From contig CAJNDS010002584.1 of assembly GCA_905221605.1 (NCBI GenBank), forward strand, positions 257,257 to 321,256: 64,000 bases of DNA. The letters are read 5' to 3'. The notes under the pieces are model-generated. The model had not been told where the DNA came from, did not search any database, and saw nothing but the letters and a program-made list of their open reading frames with translations. Source of the DNA: Symbiodinium natans. Its lineage: Eukaryota > Sar > Dinophyceae > Suessiales > Symbiodiniaceae. Below, piece by piece: positions 46,321 through 56,920 of the stretch. Positions within the stretch are counted from its first letter, which is position 1; every line of letters begins with the position of its first letter. The position numbers and the translations under genes were made by a program.

Positions 46321-48406
46321 AGCTGACCCTTGTCATGTGGTGCCCGCCCCCGCAGCTCATTCTTCTGCGTGTGACCCAAGTGGGTAGGGAGCGCTGTGTG
46401 CAGTTTGCACAGAGGATCTGGGCATCAGGGCGAGGCCGCGGCTCCCTCCAAATCCAGAGGCGCATCCTGTGAAGTCTTGTGCGACGTCGCGTGCAGTGCG
46501 CCGCAGGATCTTGGGCTCTACCGCTTGGCACTGCAGGCATCCGAGCCTTCTCAAATTTGTCAAAGCAACCGTGTCTTTGTTCGTAGCTGCCAGGAGGGGC
46601 GGTCCCGATCCAGAGGCTCCTCTGATTGGTGCTCCTGCTCGCTCATGTAGCACGGGCCCTGAGAGGTGCTGGAACTATCGATGGTGTAGGTCTTTAGGTC
46701 TTTAGGTCTTTACGAAGTCAGAGGATCGGTTGAGGTGTCGATGGGGACTTACCATGCGTGCAACGCGGTTCGTAGATGCCACACACTTTCAACGACATGG
46801 TCTTGGTCCACCGGCTTGGTCCCAGGCAACTGGCATCCATCGCCGCATTGCCGGCAGGAGTGCGGGGTTAGGGAGGCCAGCTGGTTTCACCCCAGCCTGC
46901 AAGCTAAAGAGGTTGTACTGGGCTTGTAAGTGCAGCTTTGTGCATGAGTCCCTCAGATACGGCCTCAACGCCTTGAGAAGAAAACTGGGCTTGGTTACAG
47001 TGCCTTATGGTTGCGTACATCTGCTTGCGGCTCTTTGGTTTCACCTGGGACGATGAGGGTTGGTCGTCTCACGTTTCAAGGGTTGCGCGGGACCATGCTG
47101 TCAAGGGAGACAGGCACGTCCATTGCAAAAAAAGTCCGGTGCCACAATGCTAAATTATTCAAGGGGCTGTGCCCCAAGGCGGCAGCAGCCAGGAGCTTAA
47201 GCTTAAGCCCGAAAACCCCGAATATGAAAATGCGGCAGACGCAACGTCGAGCGGGCAGCCGTTAAAGTGGGGTGGCTTCCCATGGAGCGAGCATCATTGA
47301 GAGCATCATGGGCATCAGAGGCCTCACAAAGCCTCCAGAAAGTATCAGGAGTGTAGCAGCGGGTGGTCCTTGAAATCGGAGCAGGACCTGGACCTGGCCT
47401 CCCCGGCGGCTTGTCTAGAGAACATCACCCGTACCTCCACATTACGCAGACGAAGCCTGGTGGCTCTGAGGCCAAGGGAATGGGAAGCTGCCACATGCGA
47501 TGCTCGCTTCAAAAGTGTTTGGAGAGCCTTTTCTGCAGCTCGGCTGCTGCAAATAAAGGCAGGTACTGACAGTGAGCCCTTGGTGCTCAAGGTCAGTCTT
47601 CAGCAATCGGTAGCTACTGACCGCATGGCCTGCCACGGTTGCCACATGCGAATCAACAAAGTCAACCGAGCAATCGTCAATCCACAAATCTGTGGTGGAC
47701 ATCGAGTGGACTTTTTTCCACAGGGTCATGTTTGACCACCCTTGGAGGGGGAGGCGGGGATGGAAGGAAAAGTTGCCTACGCAATTTTGTGGTGCCAGCC
47801 ACGGATGCAGCGGGTGGGGGCTTGGGGAAACTGGAAGAAACAAAAACTACACATGCAGGCTCTGGTCGCCGCGTCAAGACGCCCTAGCTTTGAAAGCAAA
47901 AACTCGGGACTTTTCTCAGCATTTCTTTCTTAGCACCTTTGCTCTCCATGTCTTTAAAGCCTCGGGAAGTGCCAAGGGCCTAAACATGCTTGGCAGCTGC
48001 TGGGCCCAGCTGCGTGAGTTAGAGTAGTTTCGGAGATCTCACTGGCGAGCATTGTCCCCTTTGAAGCCTGGCATGTTCGCAGATCTTTTCAGTGGCGGGC
48101 TCAGGTACACTACAGCAGTACAGATGTTAGTTCGCTGAGCGCGTGCACGCAGAGTTGTTCCTGGCTTTTTCCTGGCTGCAGCAACCGAAGGCGGGTGGTT
48201 TGGGCCAGAAAGGAGGCCCGAGGAGAAGTTTGCCACGCTCTCGGCTTCATTTGGCCACTGGGACTTACTAGCGGCTAGCGCAGCCTGCTTGGTCGATCGA
48301 ACTGCGAGGTCGACGAGTTGTCGAGATCCCCCGAAACCCGCTTTCACGCCGCGGCCTGCGAGTTTTGTCCGCTGTGTGCTCCGTTAAGCTTGCCGAGGTC
48401 GAAGGA
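46321..48406. other. Mostly unassigned; exon candidate at 47358-47565
   Basis: Around 47358-47565 the plus strand encodes SEQDLDLASPAACLENITR and then REWEAATCDARFKSVWRAFS, a helix-rich stretch that may be an exon. The opposite strand is also open. The rest (46320-47350 and 47570-48406) shows nothing I can support. Confidence 0.3.
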
Positions 48407-49262
48407 ATGTCGGGCCCCGGGATGGATCCTCAAGCCAAAATCAAGATCATATCATGTCCAAGTATCGACGACTACCGCTCCTGCCTGGCCCTGCACAAAA
48501 ACGTATGGGTAACATATTTTTTACCCCCCCCCCCCGATATTTTTTTGACCCCCCCACATGCTGGATGCTCAGATCAAGCCAAGCTTCTCCCATCTCACAA
48601 GTCAATGCGGCCACACGCAGCAACAAGCGCATGCGTTTCACAACAAGAAGCAATTGCAGTTCATGTACACAAAGGCAGCAAGCTTGTGTGCTGTGAATTC
48701 ACTGTGGTCATCGGACAGCCGCCAGGCGCTCTTCGCCAGCACGTCCTAGTCTCCGAGTGGGCTCTCAGAGCCATGCAAGGTGTGACAATCTGCCAAAAAA
48801 AAGATGTAAAAGCAGGAATAAAGCGCACGGTAGACTCACGAACTTGCTTCTCGGGATCGGAGGGGAATCACAAGCGATCCCTCTGCGAAATGCCGTGTTA
48901 CTGCATCTAGGGTCGGGTTGGAGTGCGGTGCTGTCGCGCGCCAAACCCTCCAATGTTGCAGCCGATGCTGTGGCTCAAGCAGATCACACCCTTTCTCTCC
49001 TCGCCTATCCTCGCCTCGCCATGAAACTGAACATCACGCGTGAGGAGTTTGAGGCGCTCCCGCTGAGGCACCGGATTGTCCAAAATCACGACTCTAGGGA
49101 GCATGCTCACAAGGGCGACTCGGCGTCTCAAGCCCCTTGTGCTGTAGGGTTCCCGGCCCTTCCAGGGAACAAATGCTCCTCGTGGAGTTTGTGCGGAGGG
49201 CGCGCCGCCACCGACGCAAAGAGATTCGGCGGGCTGTGAAGGCTGGGACACGTTGGTTGTGA
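48407..49262 (+). CDS. Small multi-exon gene, unassigned
   Basis: Exon 1 (48407-48508) starts MSGPGMDPQAKIKIISCPS and continues DDYRSCLALHKNVW before a GT donor (GTAACA). An exon starting 48962 after TGTTGCAG encodes AVAQADHTLSLLAYPRLAMK and ITREEFEALPLRHRIVQNH. The last starts 49166 after TTCCAG, encodes EQMLLVEFVRRARRHRRKEI and stops at TGA 49260-49262. Exon 1 ends in phase 0 while 48962 needs phase 1, so an exon between them is missing. A partial duplicate lies at 62331-62771, where the frame continues past this stop into a hydrophobic helix. Possibly a small organellar or membrane-associated protein; family not recognised. Confidence 0.45.
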
Positions 49263-50405
49263 ACCCACTCGAACTGTCCCTTACACTGCTTATCTGCTCA
49301 GGAATCCTGGGTCTATTGGCTGTGCGGCCTCTGCTAGGGAGCCTCGGCTGTTCACGGGCTGTCTTATTCCATGCAGTCTTCAGGTCGATAACCTAGATTC
49401 AAGTCACCAGCGGGCTGCTGTTGCGGTGCCCTCAATTGGCGCACAGTTCCCTCGAGTTCCGAGAAAGCTCTGCCAAGGACAGTGAGGATGGACTTCCAGG
49501 GGCCCAAGTTCCATGTGGGTGAACTGGCAGGCAGGGTTAGGGGGGGAGAGGGCATAGTAGACCTTATGCAAAATCCCAGAAGAATGGTTAGTTATACTCG
49601 TAGGGCGGGGATAGACCCCTCAGTTTGCTATCTCGAATGGAGTGGCAAAGGGCTGTCCAAGCAGTTCAACAGGGTGGTGCATCAATGACTGTATCTATTC
49701 GGGCGCGCTTCAGCCGGCAGCAAAGTTCAGGAAGCCTTCTCTGGACTGCAATATAACTCAAGTTTCCTGCGCGCAGATCTCCAGCGCATGAGCAAGCCAA
49801 CTTCGCGGGGGGGGGGGGGTGTCCGGTATGCTTCTGTTGCCTGGAGGCTCTTTATCGCTCTCAGACTTTGTGCGCTCTTCAAAAAACTGTTAGCTTTGGA
49901 CGGGGCAGGCGAGGGCTGGGCAGGAAGCGGGTTGGGAGTGGTGGTGGTGGGGGGTGGGTATAGAAATAGGTGGGAAGAAAGTGGGAGGGGGTGGGGAAGG
50001 GTGCGAGTGGGGAGGGTGGGTGGGAAGGATTTCCAAACAAGAAGGATCCAAAGAAGATGGAACCAGTTTGCTCGAACCAATTTGCTCGAACGCATATTTC
50101 CCAGACGGGTTCCTTCATGAAGCAGGCCTTTGAGAACAGGGTGTTCAGTTGCATTCGGAGCCAAGCCCGTGCAGCTGAAAAATGGTGACATCCTGGATTT
50201 CGGACCGTGAGCTCTCATTTACCGCGTTGTGTCTCCATGGTGGTTGGGGACGGGGATGTGAATGCGGCAAGTACATGCCCGACATGCCGAGTGCAGGGAG
50301 CAACATGGAACTCCGTCCACGATGCGCCCAAAGGAGCGCAGCAGCGTTGGAAGCGACCGTATGTGTGTTGAGAGCGAGCGCGCGTTGTCCCAGTGTGGCC
50401 GAAAG
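48940..50405 (+). repeat. Segmental duplication, copy 1 (partner 62320-64000)
   Basis: Blocks in the same order match 62331-62650 (last exons of the small gene), 62690-62765, 62766-63100 (GCAAAGTTCAGGAA onward and the GGGTTGGGAGTGGTGGTGG tract), and 63895-64000 (GGAGCAACATGGAACTCCGT onward). Spacing between blocks differs, with insertions and deletions in both copies. Confidence 0.85.
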
Positions 50406-50478
50406 CGAGGATCATAATGAATGGCAGCTGTAGTACTCAAAAGCACTGCTACACTGTGAGTCTATAAGGCCTAGATGG

Positions 50479-51426
50479 TTGGAACCGATGCGCTTCGGCT
50501 TTCTGGTAGCGAGGACTCATCAAATTTCGACATGGAGGATCGCAGGACTCGAACATGGAGGGCGCCTTGTCAAGTGCATAGTGCCGCCCCGTTCTTGCGA
50601 TGGGAGGGTGGCGCAGTGCTGTGCTGCTGTGCCTGTTGCCATATGCGTGTCGGGAGGGAGGGAGAATGCAGCATGTGAAGGCGATCTGCTTGTGTCCTAC
50701 ATGAAAGTACTGCAGCCCCTCGAGAGCCACGACGACGGTGCGAGCGTCCCGGCCGGCTTCGCCCTCGTGACACCGCTGCTTTTTCTGCTGGTCCAGGCGA
50801 GCGCAGGTGGCCCGGAGCTCTGGAGCCGTGGGAGGGGAACCTTGGCAACCTTGGCAGCCTTGGCAACGTGCGGCAACTCGCATGGCAACCATCTTCTAAG
50901 CTTCGCCTTCCACTTCAACACCCACAACACCCGAGGAATCCAGCTGGCGCTGAGGGCCCTGACGGTCCTCCTCGTGGGCGGGGCCTCTGGTGCCACGCAG
51001 CTCCTGGGCTGCCGGAAAACGGCGAAAATGAAATCGGAATCCGGATTTTGGGCAACGTGTCTTTCGACAGCATCTCAAGCCCTAATCCCCCTCCCCCTAA
51101 ACCCTAAACCCCAATTAAGCATGTCTCCTCTCTTCTCCTGTCCCCCCTTGCCCACAGGCACATGGATCCCAGCCGACTTGGTCTTGCCGTGGCTCGGGTG
51201 CGGCAAGGGCACCGTAGCCGCCACTTGGCCTGGGCCCAAAGGAAGCCTGACACTCCTTTTTTTGGAGATGCTAAGAACCATTCGATATAATCGCTTGCGG
51301 TGGACCGAGTCGGACCACTGGGGCATACTGGGGCCATCTGCGGCGGCGCCGTGCCCTGCTTCCTTATGTTTCCTTGCCTGCCTCTTCTGGAAGCAGCGGC
51401 GCGCCGTGAGGCGCCGCGCAAATTGA
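50479..51426 (+). CDS. 315-codon open frame, unassigned
   Basis: An uninterrupted frame with a hydrophobic segment (PAGFALVTPLLFLLVQASA) and a second near QLALRALTVLLVGGASGA. It ends in a basic tail, KQRRAVRRRAN. The length is unusual for this window, but it crosses a telomere-like CCCTAAACCC tract at 51085-51110 and the minus strand is also open at 50697-50996. It may contain real exons rather than being one exon. No family recognised. Confidence 0.28.
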   Translation: MEPMRFGFLVARTHQISTWRIAGLEHGGRLVKCIVPPRSCDGRVAQCCAAVPVAICVSGGRENAACEGDLLVSYMKVLQPLESHDDGASVPAGFALVTPLLFLLVQASAGGPELWSRGRGTLATLAALATCGNSHGNHLLSFAFHFNTHNTRGIQLALRALTVLLVGGASGATQLLGCRKTAKMKSESGFWATCLSTASQALIPLPLNPKPQLSMSPLFSCPPLPTGTWIPADLVLPWLGCGKGTVAATWPGPKGSLTLLFLEMLRTIRYNRLRWTESDHWGILGPSAAAPCPASLCFLACLFWKQRRAVRRRAN

Positions 51427-52299
51427 TTTCCTTCCTGGGGTCCTCCTCCTTTATTTTTGTGTGGGAGGGGGGGGGGAGGGGAAGGGGGGAGGGGAAGGGG
51501 AATGGGGGAGGGGCGGAGGGTTTGTCTCCTTGGATGAAGGCAGTGCAAGACCTCTCTTCGTCGTGAGTGCCGAAGATGAAAGCAGCGGTGTGGCCTGGTT
51601 GCAACCCACTCCTTGCAGCAGCAAGTCCGAGAGCACTTCGAGGACTCGAGCTTTCGGGCAGAATGCAATACATACAATATACAACCCCTTGCACTATAAG
51701 GGCACTAATCGTAATAATTTAGAAAGCCTCACGCCGACCGCCTCAGGCCTTCGAGTCTCCCCAAGCTTCCCTCCCAACCCTCTCTTGGACCAGGAGGGGC
51801 TCTTGGCCACTGGTGGAGCTTCGCCCGGATCAGTGACGCTCGGCCTCATCGACATTTAGGTGAAGAGGGGGGGGAGGGGTGTGTGCCGTGCAGCTTAAAT
51901 GGGGTCTCTTTGGAAGCTGGCTCTTGTATGTACAAGAGGGAAAAAAGCCACAAAACGTGCCTCTTAATAACACGAGGAAGCTTCCAAATAAGCCCCTATT
52001 TAGGTTTCTGGGGGTTTCCAAGCCGACTTTAACTTAAATAAATCTGACAGGGGAACGCCCCCCCCCCCCCCCGGTTCCCCGGTTCCCGGATTTAAATAAT
52101 CTAAATATGAAGGCCTCCTCCAGATTTGAATTATGTAAATAACTTAGTTCCGGGAGGCGGGGGAGGGCCGCTCCCCCCCCCCCGACCTTTTCAGATTTAA
52201 ATCATTGAAGATTGGTTTTAACTTCCCGGGCCGAATGAAATAATGTAAACACCTTAAACATGAAGTTGCGTGTGTGTGGGTGGGTGTGTTTTGTTTTGT

Positions 52300-52385
52300 G
52301 TCGAGTGAGTGAGTGAGTGAGTGAGTGAGTGAGTGAGTGAGTGAGTGAGTGAGTGAGTGTGTGTGTGTGTGTGTCTGTGTGTTCT
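52300..52385 (+). repeat. GAGT tetranucleotide then GT microsatellite
   Basis: About 14 perfect TGAG units pass directly into (GT)n. It lies just upstream of the duplicated exon fragment at 52415. Confidence 0.92.
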
Positions 52386-52414
52386 TGGCTTTGTGGGTTT
52401 CGGGGGAAATTAAA

Positions 52415-52715
52415 AGCACCGAAGGAGATCCAAGCATGGTGGCAGCCCTTCCAGCTCATCCTCTTCATCCAGCTCTTCTTCGAGCTAGGTGGGGCTGCCA
52501 AAACAAATCGCCTCTAAACTCTGTACTAGATCACCCACCGGACTGCAACACCTACAAACCTGCGGATGCGAATCAATGCCTCCTTTCTTGCAAATGCTCA
52601 CCCCAAGTCCCTGCAAAGGCTCTCTGGGAGCATGGCCTTTGAGCAGACCATGTGGGCAAAGAGGGCCAAAACGAAAGCGAGTTTGGAAGTCGTGGGTTTC
52701 GGCTTGCTTTCATAC
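52415..52715 (+). repeat. Exon-derived duplicate, open copy
   Basis: Partner of 44140-44440. Here the segment is uninterrupted: KEIQAWWQPFQLILFIQLFF followed by EL, then TAG or a splice at GAGCTAG|GTGGGG. The peptide looks like a membrane or interfacial helix. Both copies share the flank TTTGTGGG.(T/C)TCGGGGG upstream, so the duplication extends beyond the exon. Confidence 0.6.
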
Positions 52716-53044
52716 TGACAACGGTGGCATCTCATTGTGCTTTCGACGATGAATGCTACACAGACTACACAGATGGTTTGAAAGAGCAATTTCGTGTTAT
52801 CTGCGGTCCCTACCCAAAGAACATGTGCACTCCAAGCATAAACTAAACACGTGAGACCCAAAAAGTCGGCTGATCATATAGTTGCGTCACAAAAACGTAT
52901 CCAAATCAAAGACGCCATGGCGACTCCAGTGACTCCAGCTTCCGAAGCACAGGTGCTCTGCTGCAGAGTTGTGTCATCATCTATTTGTTCTAATGCCCAG
53001 CACAGTGCCCTGAGCATGTGGAGTCCGCAACCACGCACCCTGAA

Positions 53045-53157
53045 AGCTCTGCAGCGAAGCTTTCTTTGGGGGTGGGGGGTGGGGGGGCGTGGGGGGGTGG
53101 GGTGGGGGGGTGGGTGGGGAGGGGGGGGGGAGGGGGGGTGGGGTGGTGGGGGGGTGA
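53045..53157 (+). repeat. GGGGTGGG-rich tract
   Basis: A 110-bp run of G with single T or A interruptions; G-quadruplex potential. Unrelated in module content to the intronic array. Confidence 0.85.
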
Positions 53158-53319
53158 GATTAGACTAGATCCTCTTTGGTAGGCAATGGCTTTCTTTCCT
53201 GAAATGTCGGACTCTCGTGCAGGTCATGGACGCTGCGCTGGGTTTAGGTTTTTTTTGTTTGTAAGAAACCGCCCTAGATCTGTTCATAAGGTTTGCAGCG
53301 TGCACGGTGCCGGTCTACG

Positions 53320-54448
53320 GTTTTAGGGTTTAGGGTTTAGGGAGGTTCACGCTTCACGGGGTTTGCGGGTTTGGGTTTGGGTTTTTTTCTCGGATATGGG
53401 CCTGGGATGTGTTCTGGCACAGTATTGTGTGAAGGCTCGAGAATGGGGTAACAGTTTGAGCTGGCTTGCCTTTACTATTTACAGAACTTGTAGTAGAATA
53501 CCAATAGAAACAGAGTAAAGAATCGGAAAAGGATATGTCCCGGTCAAGGATTCAAACTCCGGGGGAAGAAGCTTGCCAGATTTGAGGCAGTTTCTGATCT
53601 GCCACTGGACAAGGAGTCTTCACCGTACTCCTGGGCTGAGCGGTGGGATGCATCCCCGTCAGCGCAGGACGGCCCCCCATCGGCGAACTGGGGACGGGTT
53701 CTCAGTTCTACAGGTTTAGGGGGCTCAAGGGCTCAGGGAGCTTTGAGGAGGACAAATCTTATTTTAATGGGCTTAAGGGATCCAACCATGTTCTGGAGCT
53801 TGCAGGCAAAAACTAAAATCGATGCTACTACGGCAGTCATTGCTTTCCTGCGAGTCAATGGGGGCGAGGGGCTATTATAGGTTTTGTGCGACTTCAGCCA
53901 GCCTACTGTACATGCCAACGTGCAATGGGGAGAAGCCCGAAGGAAGGACTTTACCATGACTTCCGTCATGCTGTGTAGCCAAGACTTAGACTCGGCTTTC
54001 GCGGAACCCTGCGGCATCCCCGGTGATAGCCCAGCCATCAGGACCGCATACGCCGCTGCAACCTTCTCCGTGTGCTGCTTGTCTGGCGCGCCGCGTCTTG
54101 GAAAGTCCCTAAACCCTAACCCGCTTGGCGGGCTTAGGGTTCAGGAGTTTGGGTTTGGGGAGGTTGGGGTTTAGGGGTTTTTAAGGTTTAGGGGGTTAGG
54201 GTTTCGGGTCCCTCTTCCTTGTTAGCACCGCTCTTTCTTAAAGGTGCGGCGGGGCATTTTTTAAAGGGTGGCGGACCCGTGGTCCCTTGGTCATACATTG
54301 TGTTCTGGGGGGGTCTCTCCTCTCCCCCTTTTGGGAAGCCGTGCAAGCTTGCGATTGCATCATGGTATCAGGCGGAATAAGGGTTGCGAGCAACTGATAT
54401 TTGTGTGCTCCGAGCAGCCCAGGACAAGACATGTTGCTACCCGCGCAG
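53320..54448. other. Telomere-like words and weak minus-strand frame
   Basis: TTTAGGG runs at 53318-53342 and 54105-54200. A 101-codon minus-strand frame (54038-53733) encodes KSWLHSMTEVMVKSFLRAS and a hydrophobic stretch (TAVVASILVFACKL), plausible but unsupported. The stretch TTGTCTGGCGCGCCG near 54078 and the following 100 bp recur at 62143-62245. Confidence 0.4.
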
Positions 54449-54549
54449 GTGCAATCTGGGGATGTGCTTGTGTGCCAGGTTCAGTTTCGGAAGAATGTCG
54501 AACGGTTTAGGGAGGCAGGGGCGGTTGCAGCTACGGTGATCGCAATCAA
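54449..54549 (+). CDS. Internal exon, unassigned (PA-domain-like pattern)
   Basis: Follows a CGCGCAG acceptor and precedes a GC donor. It encodes VQSGDVLVCQVQFRKNVERF and REAGAVAATVIAIK. The order G-D-hydrophobic-C-x-F-x-K then A-G-A-hydrophobic resembles the start of a protease-associated (PA) domain, but the key R-G is absent, so this is only a hint. No partner exons were identified among the telomere-like repeats around it. Confidence 0.35.
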
Positions 54550-54869
54550 GCTCAAATCATGCAGCAGTCTTCCCACGTCCGAAGAAGATATGTGGGGCCT
54601 CGCAGCGTTTATGTCTTTCGGGCTTTGGGCCCTACACTTCCGAAACTTCCTAGACCCTAAATCGCAAACCTAGGGCTTTTGAGATGCTAGTGTTTAGGTT
54701 GTCAGTGTTCAGGGCCTTGCGAGTTTTGGGGCCGGGCACGGGGATGGTTAATCCAGGCGGCTTGTGGCTCTTACTGTATGGGTTCCGGGCAATTGTTTTT
54801 GGAGATTTCGGCGCGCCCATACCAAGGCCGGGGTGAGGTCCAATGGGTGGAATTGGAGGTTTCCTCGTG

Positions 54870-55094
54870 TCAGTAAGCTTCAGGCCGAGGTTCGGCTTTG
54901 TCTGGATAGAATCTTGGTGAGCTGACCTCGTGGCCCATGTCAGTGGACTGCAGCCAAGACGTTTGGTTCCCTCCTGCGTCCTTCGTCAAAAAAAGTTCTG
55001 ACAGTCCTCGGGCTTGTCGCCCATCGTTCCCGTAGCTCAGGGCCCAGGGACCCACCCTGAAGCAAGAAAGAAGCAACAGCAGTGCGAGTTGCAC
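54870..55094 (-). CDS. Small frame with signal-peptide-like start
   Basis: The 74-residue minus-strand frame begins MQLALLLLLSCFRVGPWALS, a typical signal-peptide profile, and continues as a polar tail. There is no conserved cysteine pattern or splice context. A diverged copy of part of this DNA occurs at 55690-55800 (shared AGTTCTGACAGTCCTC and GCTCAGGGCCCA) without the same peptide, which argues that it is repeat-derived. Confidence 0.2.
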   Translation of the reverse strand: MQLALLLLLSCFRVGPWALSYGNDGRQARGLSELFLTKDAGGNQTSWLQSTDMGHEVSSPRFYPDKAEPRPEAY

Positions 55095-56864
55095 GCGCCT
55101 GTTAAACCCTGAATCCTCAAGTCAAATCGGGTACACGAGGGCTGAACCCTACAGTCTAAAATATACACCCGAACCGTTAACCACAAACCCAAACCGAGAG
55201 GCCTTGCCGGCCCAATCCAGAACCCTGATCCCTAAACCCTAAACCCCAATAGAAGCCCTAAACCCTGAACCCTAAACTCTAAACTCTCAACTTAGTTTCG
55301 GCAGGTTCACAGCCCTGCAGTCTATGAATCCAGCTCCCGGAACTCCACGCTTACTGACTCTTGGTGCGGTTATCAATTGACTCTGGAATCTCCCTGTCAC
55401 ACCTTGAGACCCACGCTATAAGACCGTATCATCCTGGAACTTGGAGCCCTTAATCATATTGTATCACCTGGTCCAGTATGAACCGAGCTCATGATACCTT
55501 TTCCTCACGCTATCCTCACCCTCGGGACCCCAACCGCCTATCGTTCTGGGCTTTTAGACGGGCACCAGGGATAGACTCATGAATCGCTTGTGACCTTCAT
55601 CATTCTCTAGACCCTGGAATCCTCACTCTGTTGGTACCTTCAAAATCTCATGAACCCCAGACCCTCAACCCTCAAGCAAGTGGACCTCAAGAGTTCTGAC
55701 AGTCCTCAGGGCTTTTCCCCTAGATCCAGGGTTTTCATCCACTTGCTCCCGCAGCTCAGGGCCCAAGGACCCGGCACCCTGACCCAAAGACCGTTAACCC
55801 GAAATCCGAAACCGAGAGGACGGTACAGTCGCAGGAAATTCAACCAAGCATCCCACACCCTAAACCCTAACAGCTCGCTTGAAAACCCCATATACACCCC
55901 TAAACCCACAAAACCCCCAAGAGTTGGTCATGGTTCAGGGTTTGGGGTTTCGGGTTCGCGGTTTAGAGTTTAGTGAGTCTCTGGAAGGCAGAAGGTGGAC
56001 GTGTTCAGAAACATAGGGGTATCTGTCTCGGGAAGCTTATATTGAGGAGGCCACTGTGTAGGGTCTGGATGAGGGCACAGACACCAAATGAACCCGAGGC
56101 CTCAAGACCCTAAGGGTTTAGAAGGCAATGCCTCCACTGTAAGGCCTTCAAGCCGGGGCTTCCGAGCAATCACAAAGCCTCAGGACCCTATCCAGATGGC
56201 GCCAATCACCTACGGAACGGGAGGCAGAGGGGTGCAGGGGAGGGGGGAAGATCGGCAAAGGCGGTTGGCGGCGGCTTATACTCAAAAAAGAGACGCGGGA
56301 CTTCGTTAAGCGGGGTGGGGGTCGTGGGCAGGTGGAAGCGGAGGTGGGGGTGGGGGGCAGAGAATCCAACGACACTATGGGTCTTCACAAACGCCGCCCC
56401 GCTGTTGCGGTCGGCGGAGAAGGGGGTCCGCTATTTTCGGAACCCTCGTCCTAGACCCTGAACCCGAAGATTTCTTCGCGCAGAAGCTGGAGTCCCTATG
56501 CCAGGAAACAGGGCTCAGGGTTTCAGGGTTTTTTATGGGTTTAGGGGTTTAAGGTGTAGGGGCTTATAAGGGGTTTATGTGTAGGGGATTCTAAGGGGTT
56601 AGGGGTTTATAGGGGTAGGAGTTTGGGGGTTCGCGGTTTAGCGTTGACGAGTTTCGGGTGTAGCGTTTGGTGTTTGGAGTGGTTGTAGGGGCTTGTCTGT
56701 GGTTCAGGGTTTCACAGCTTGGGGTCGAGTGTACCCCAAAACTTGACCTTGATTTGAGAGAACCCACCTGGACGGGAAGATCGGGGAAGAACGGAGCAGT
56801 AGTGCAAGCAGTGTGCAAGCCGAGTGCGAGTGCAAGGGAAGTGGGGAGGCTGGACTGTGCGCAA

Positions 56865-56920
56865 GTGCCGCAAGTGCCGCAAGTGCTGCAAGTGCTGCAA
56901 GTGCTGCAAGTGCAGAAGAT
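56865..56920 (+). repeat. 9-bp repeat GCAAGTGC(C/T)
   Basis: About six copies of GCAAGTGCC/GCAAGTGCT in tandem. In frame it gives short Ala-Ser or Cys-Lys runs; frames on both strands are open, so coding is not shown. Confidence 0.85.

Larger units (their letters stand above)
51427..53320. other. Low-complexity and unassigned sequence
   Basis: G-rich run at 51465-51520; a frame at 51540-51640 encoding ARPLFVVSAEDESSGVAWLQ may be an exon. C homopolymers at 52059-52075 and 52170-52185. No complete gene. Confidence 0.35.

Noticed and set aside
53540-53700. tRNA- or 5S-like gene suggested by GGTCAAGGATTCAAACTCC
   Set aside because: The box-B-like word is not accompanied by a box A at the right distance or by a cloverleaf I could fold.
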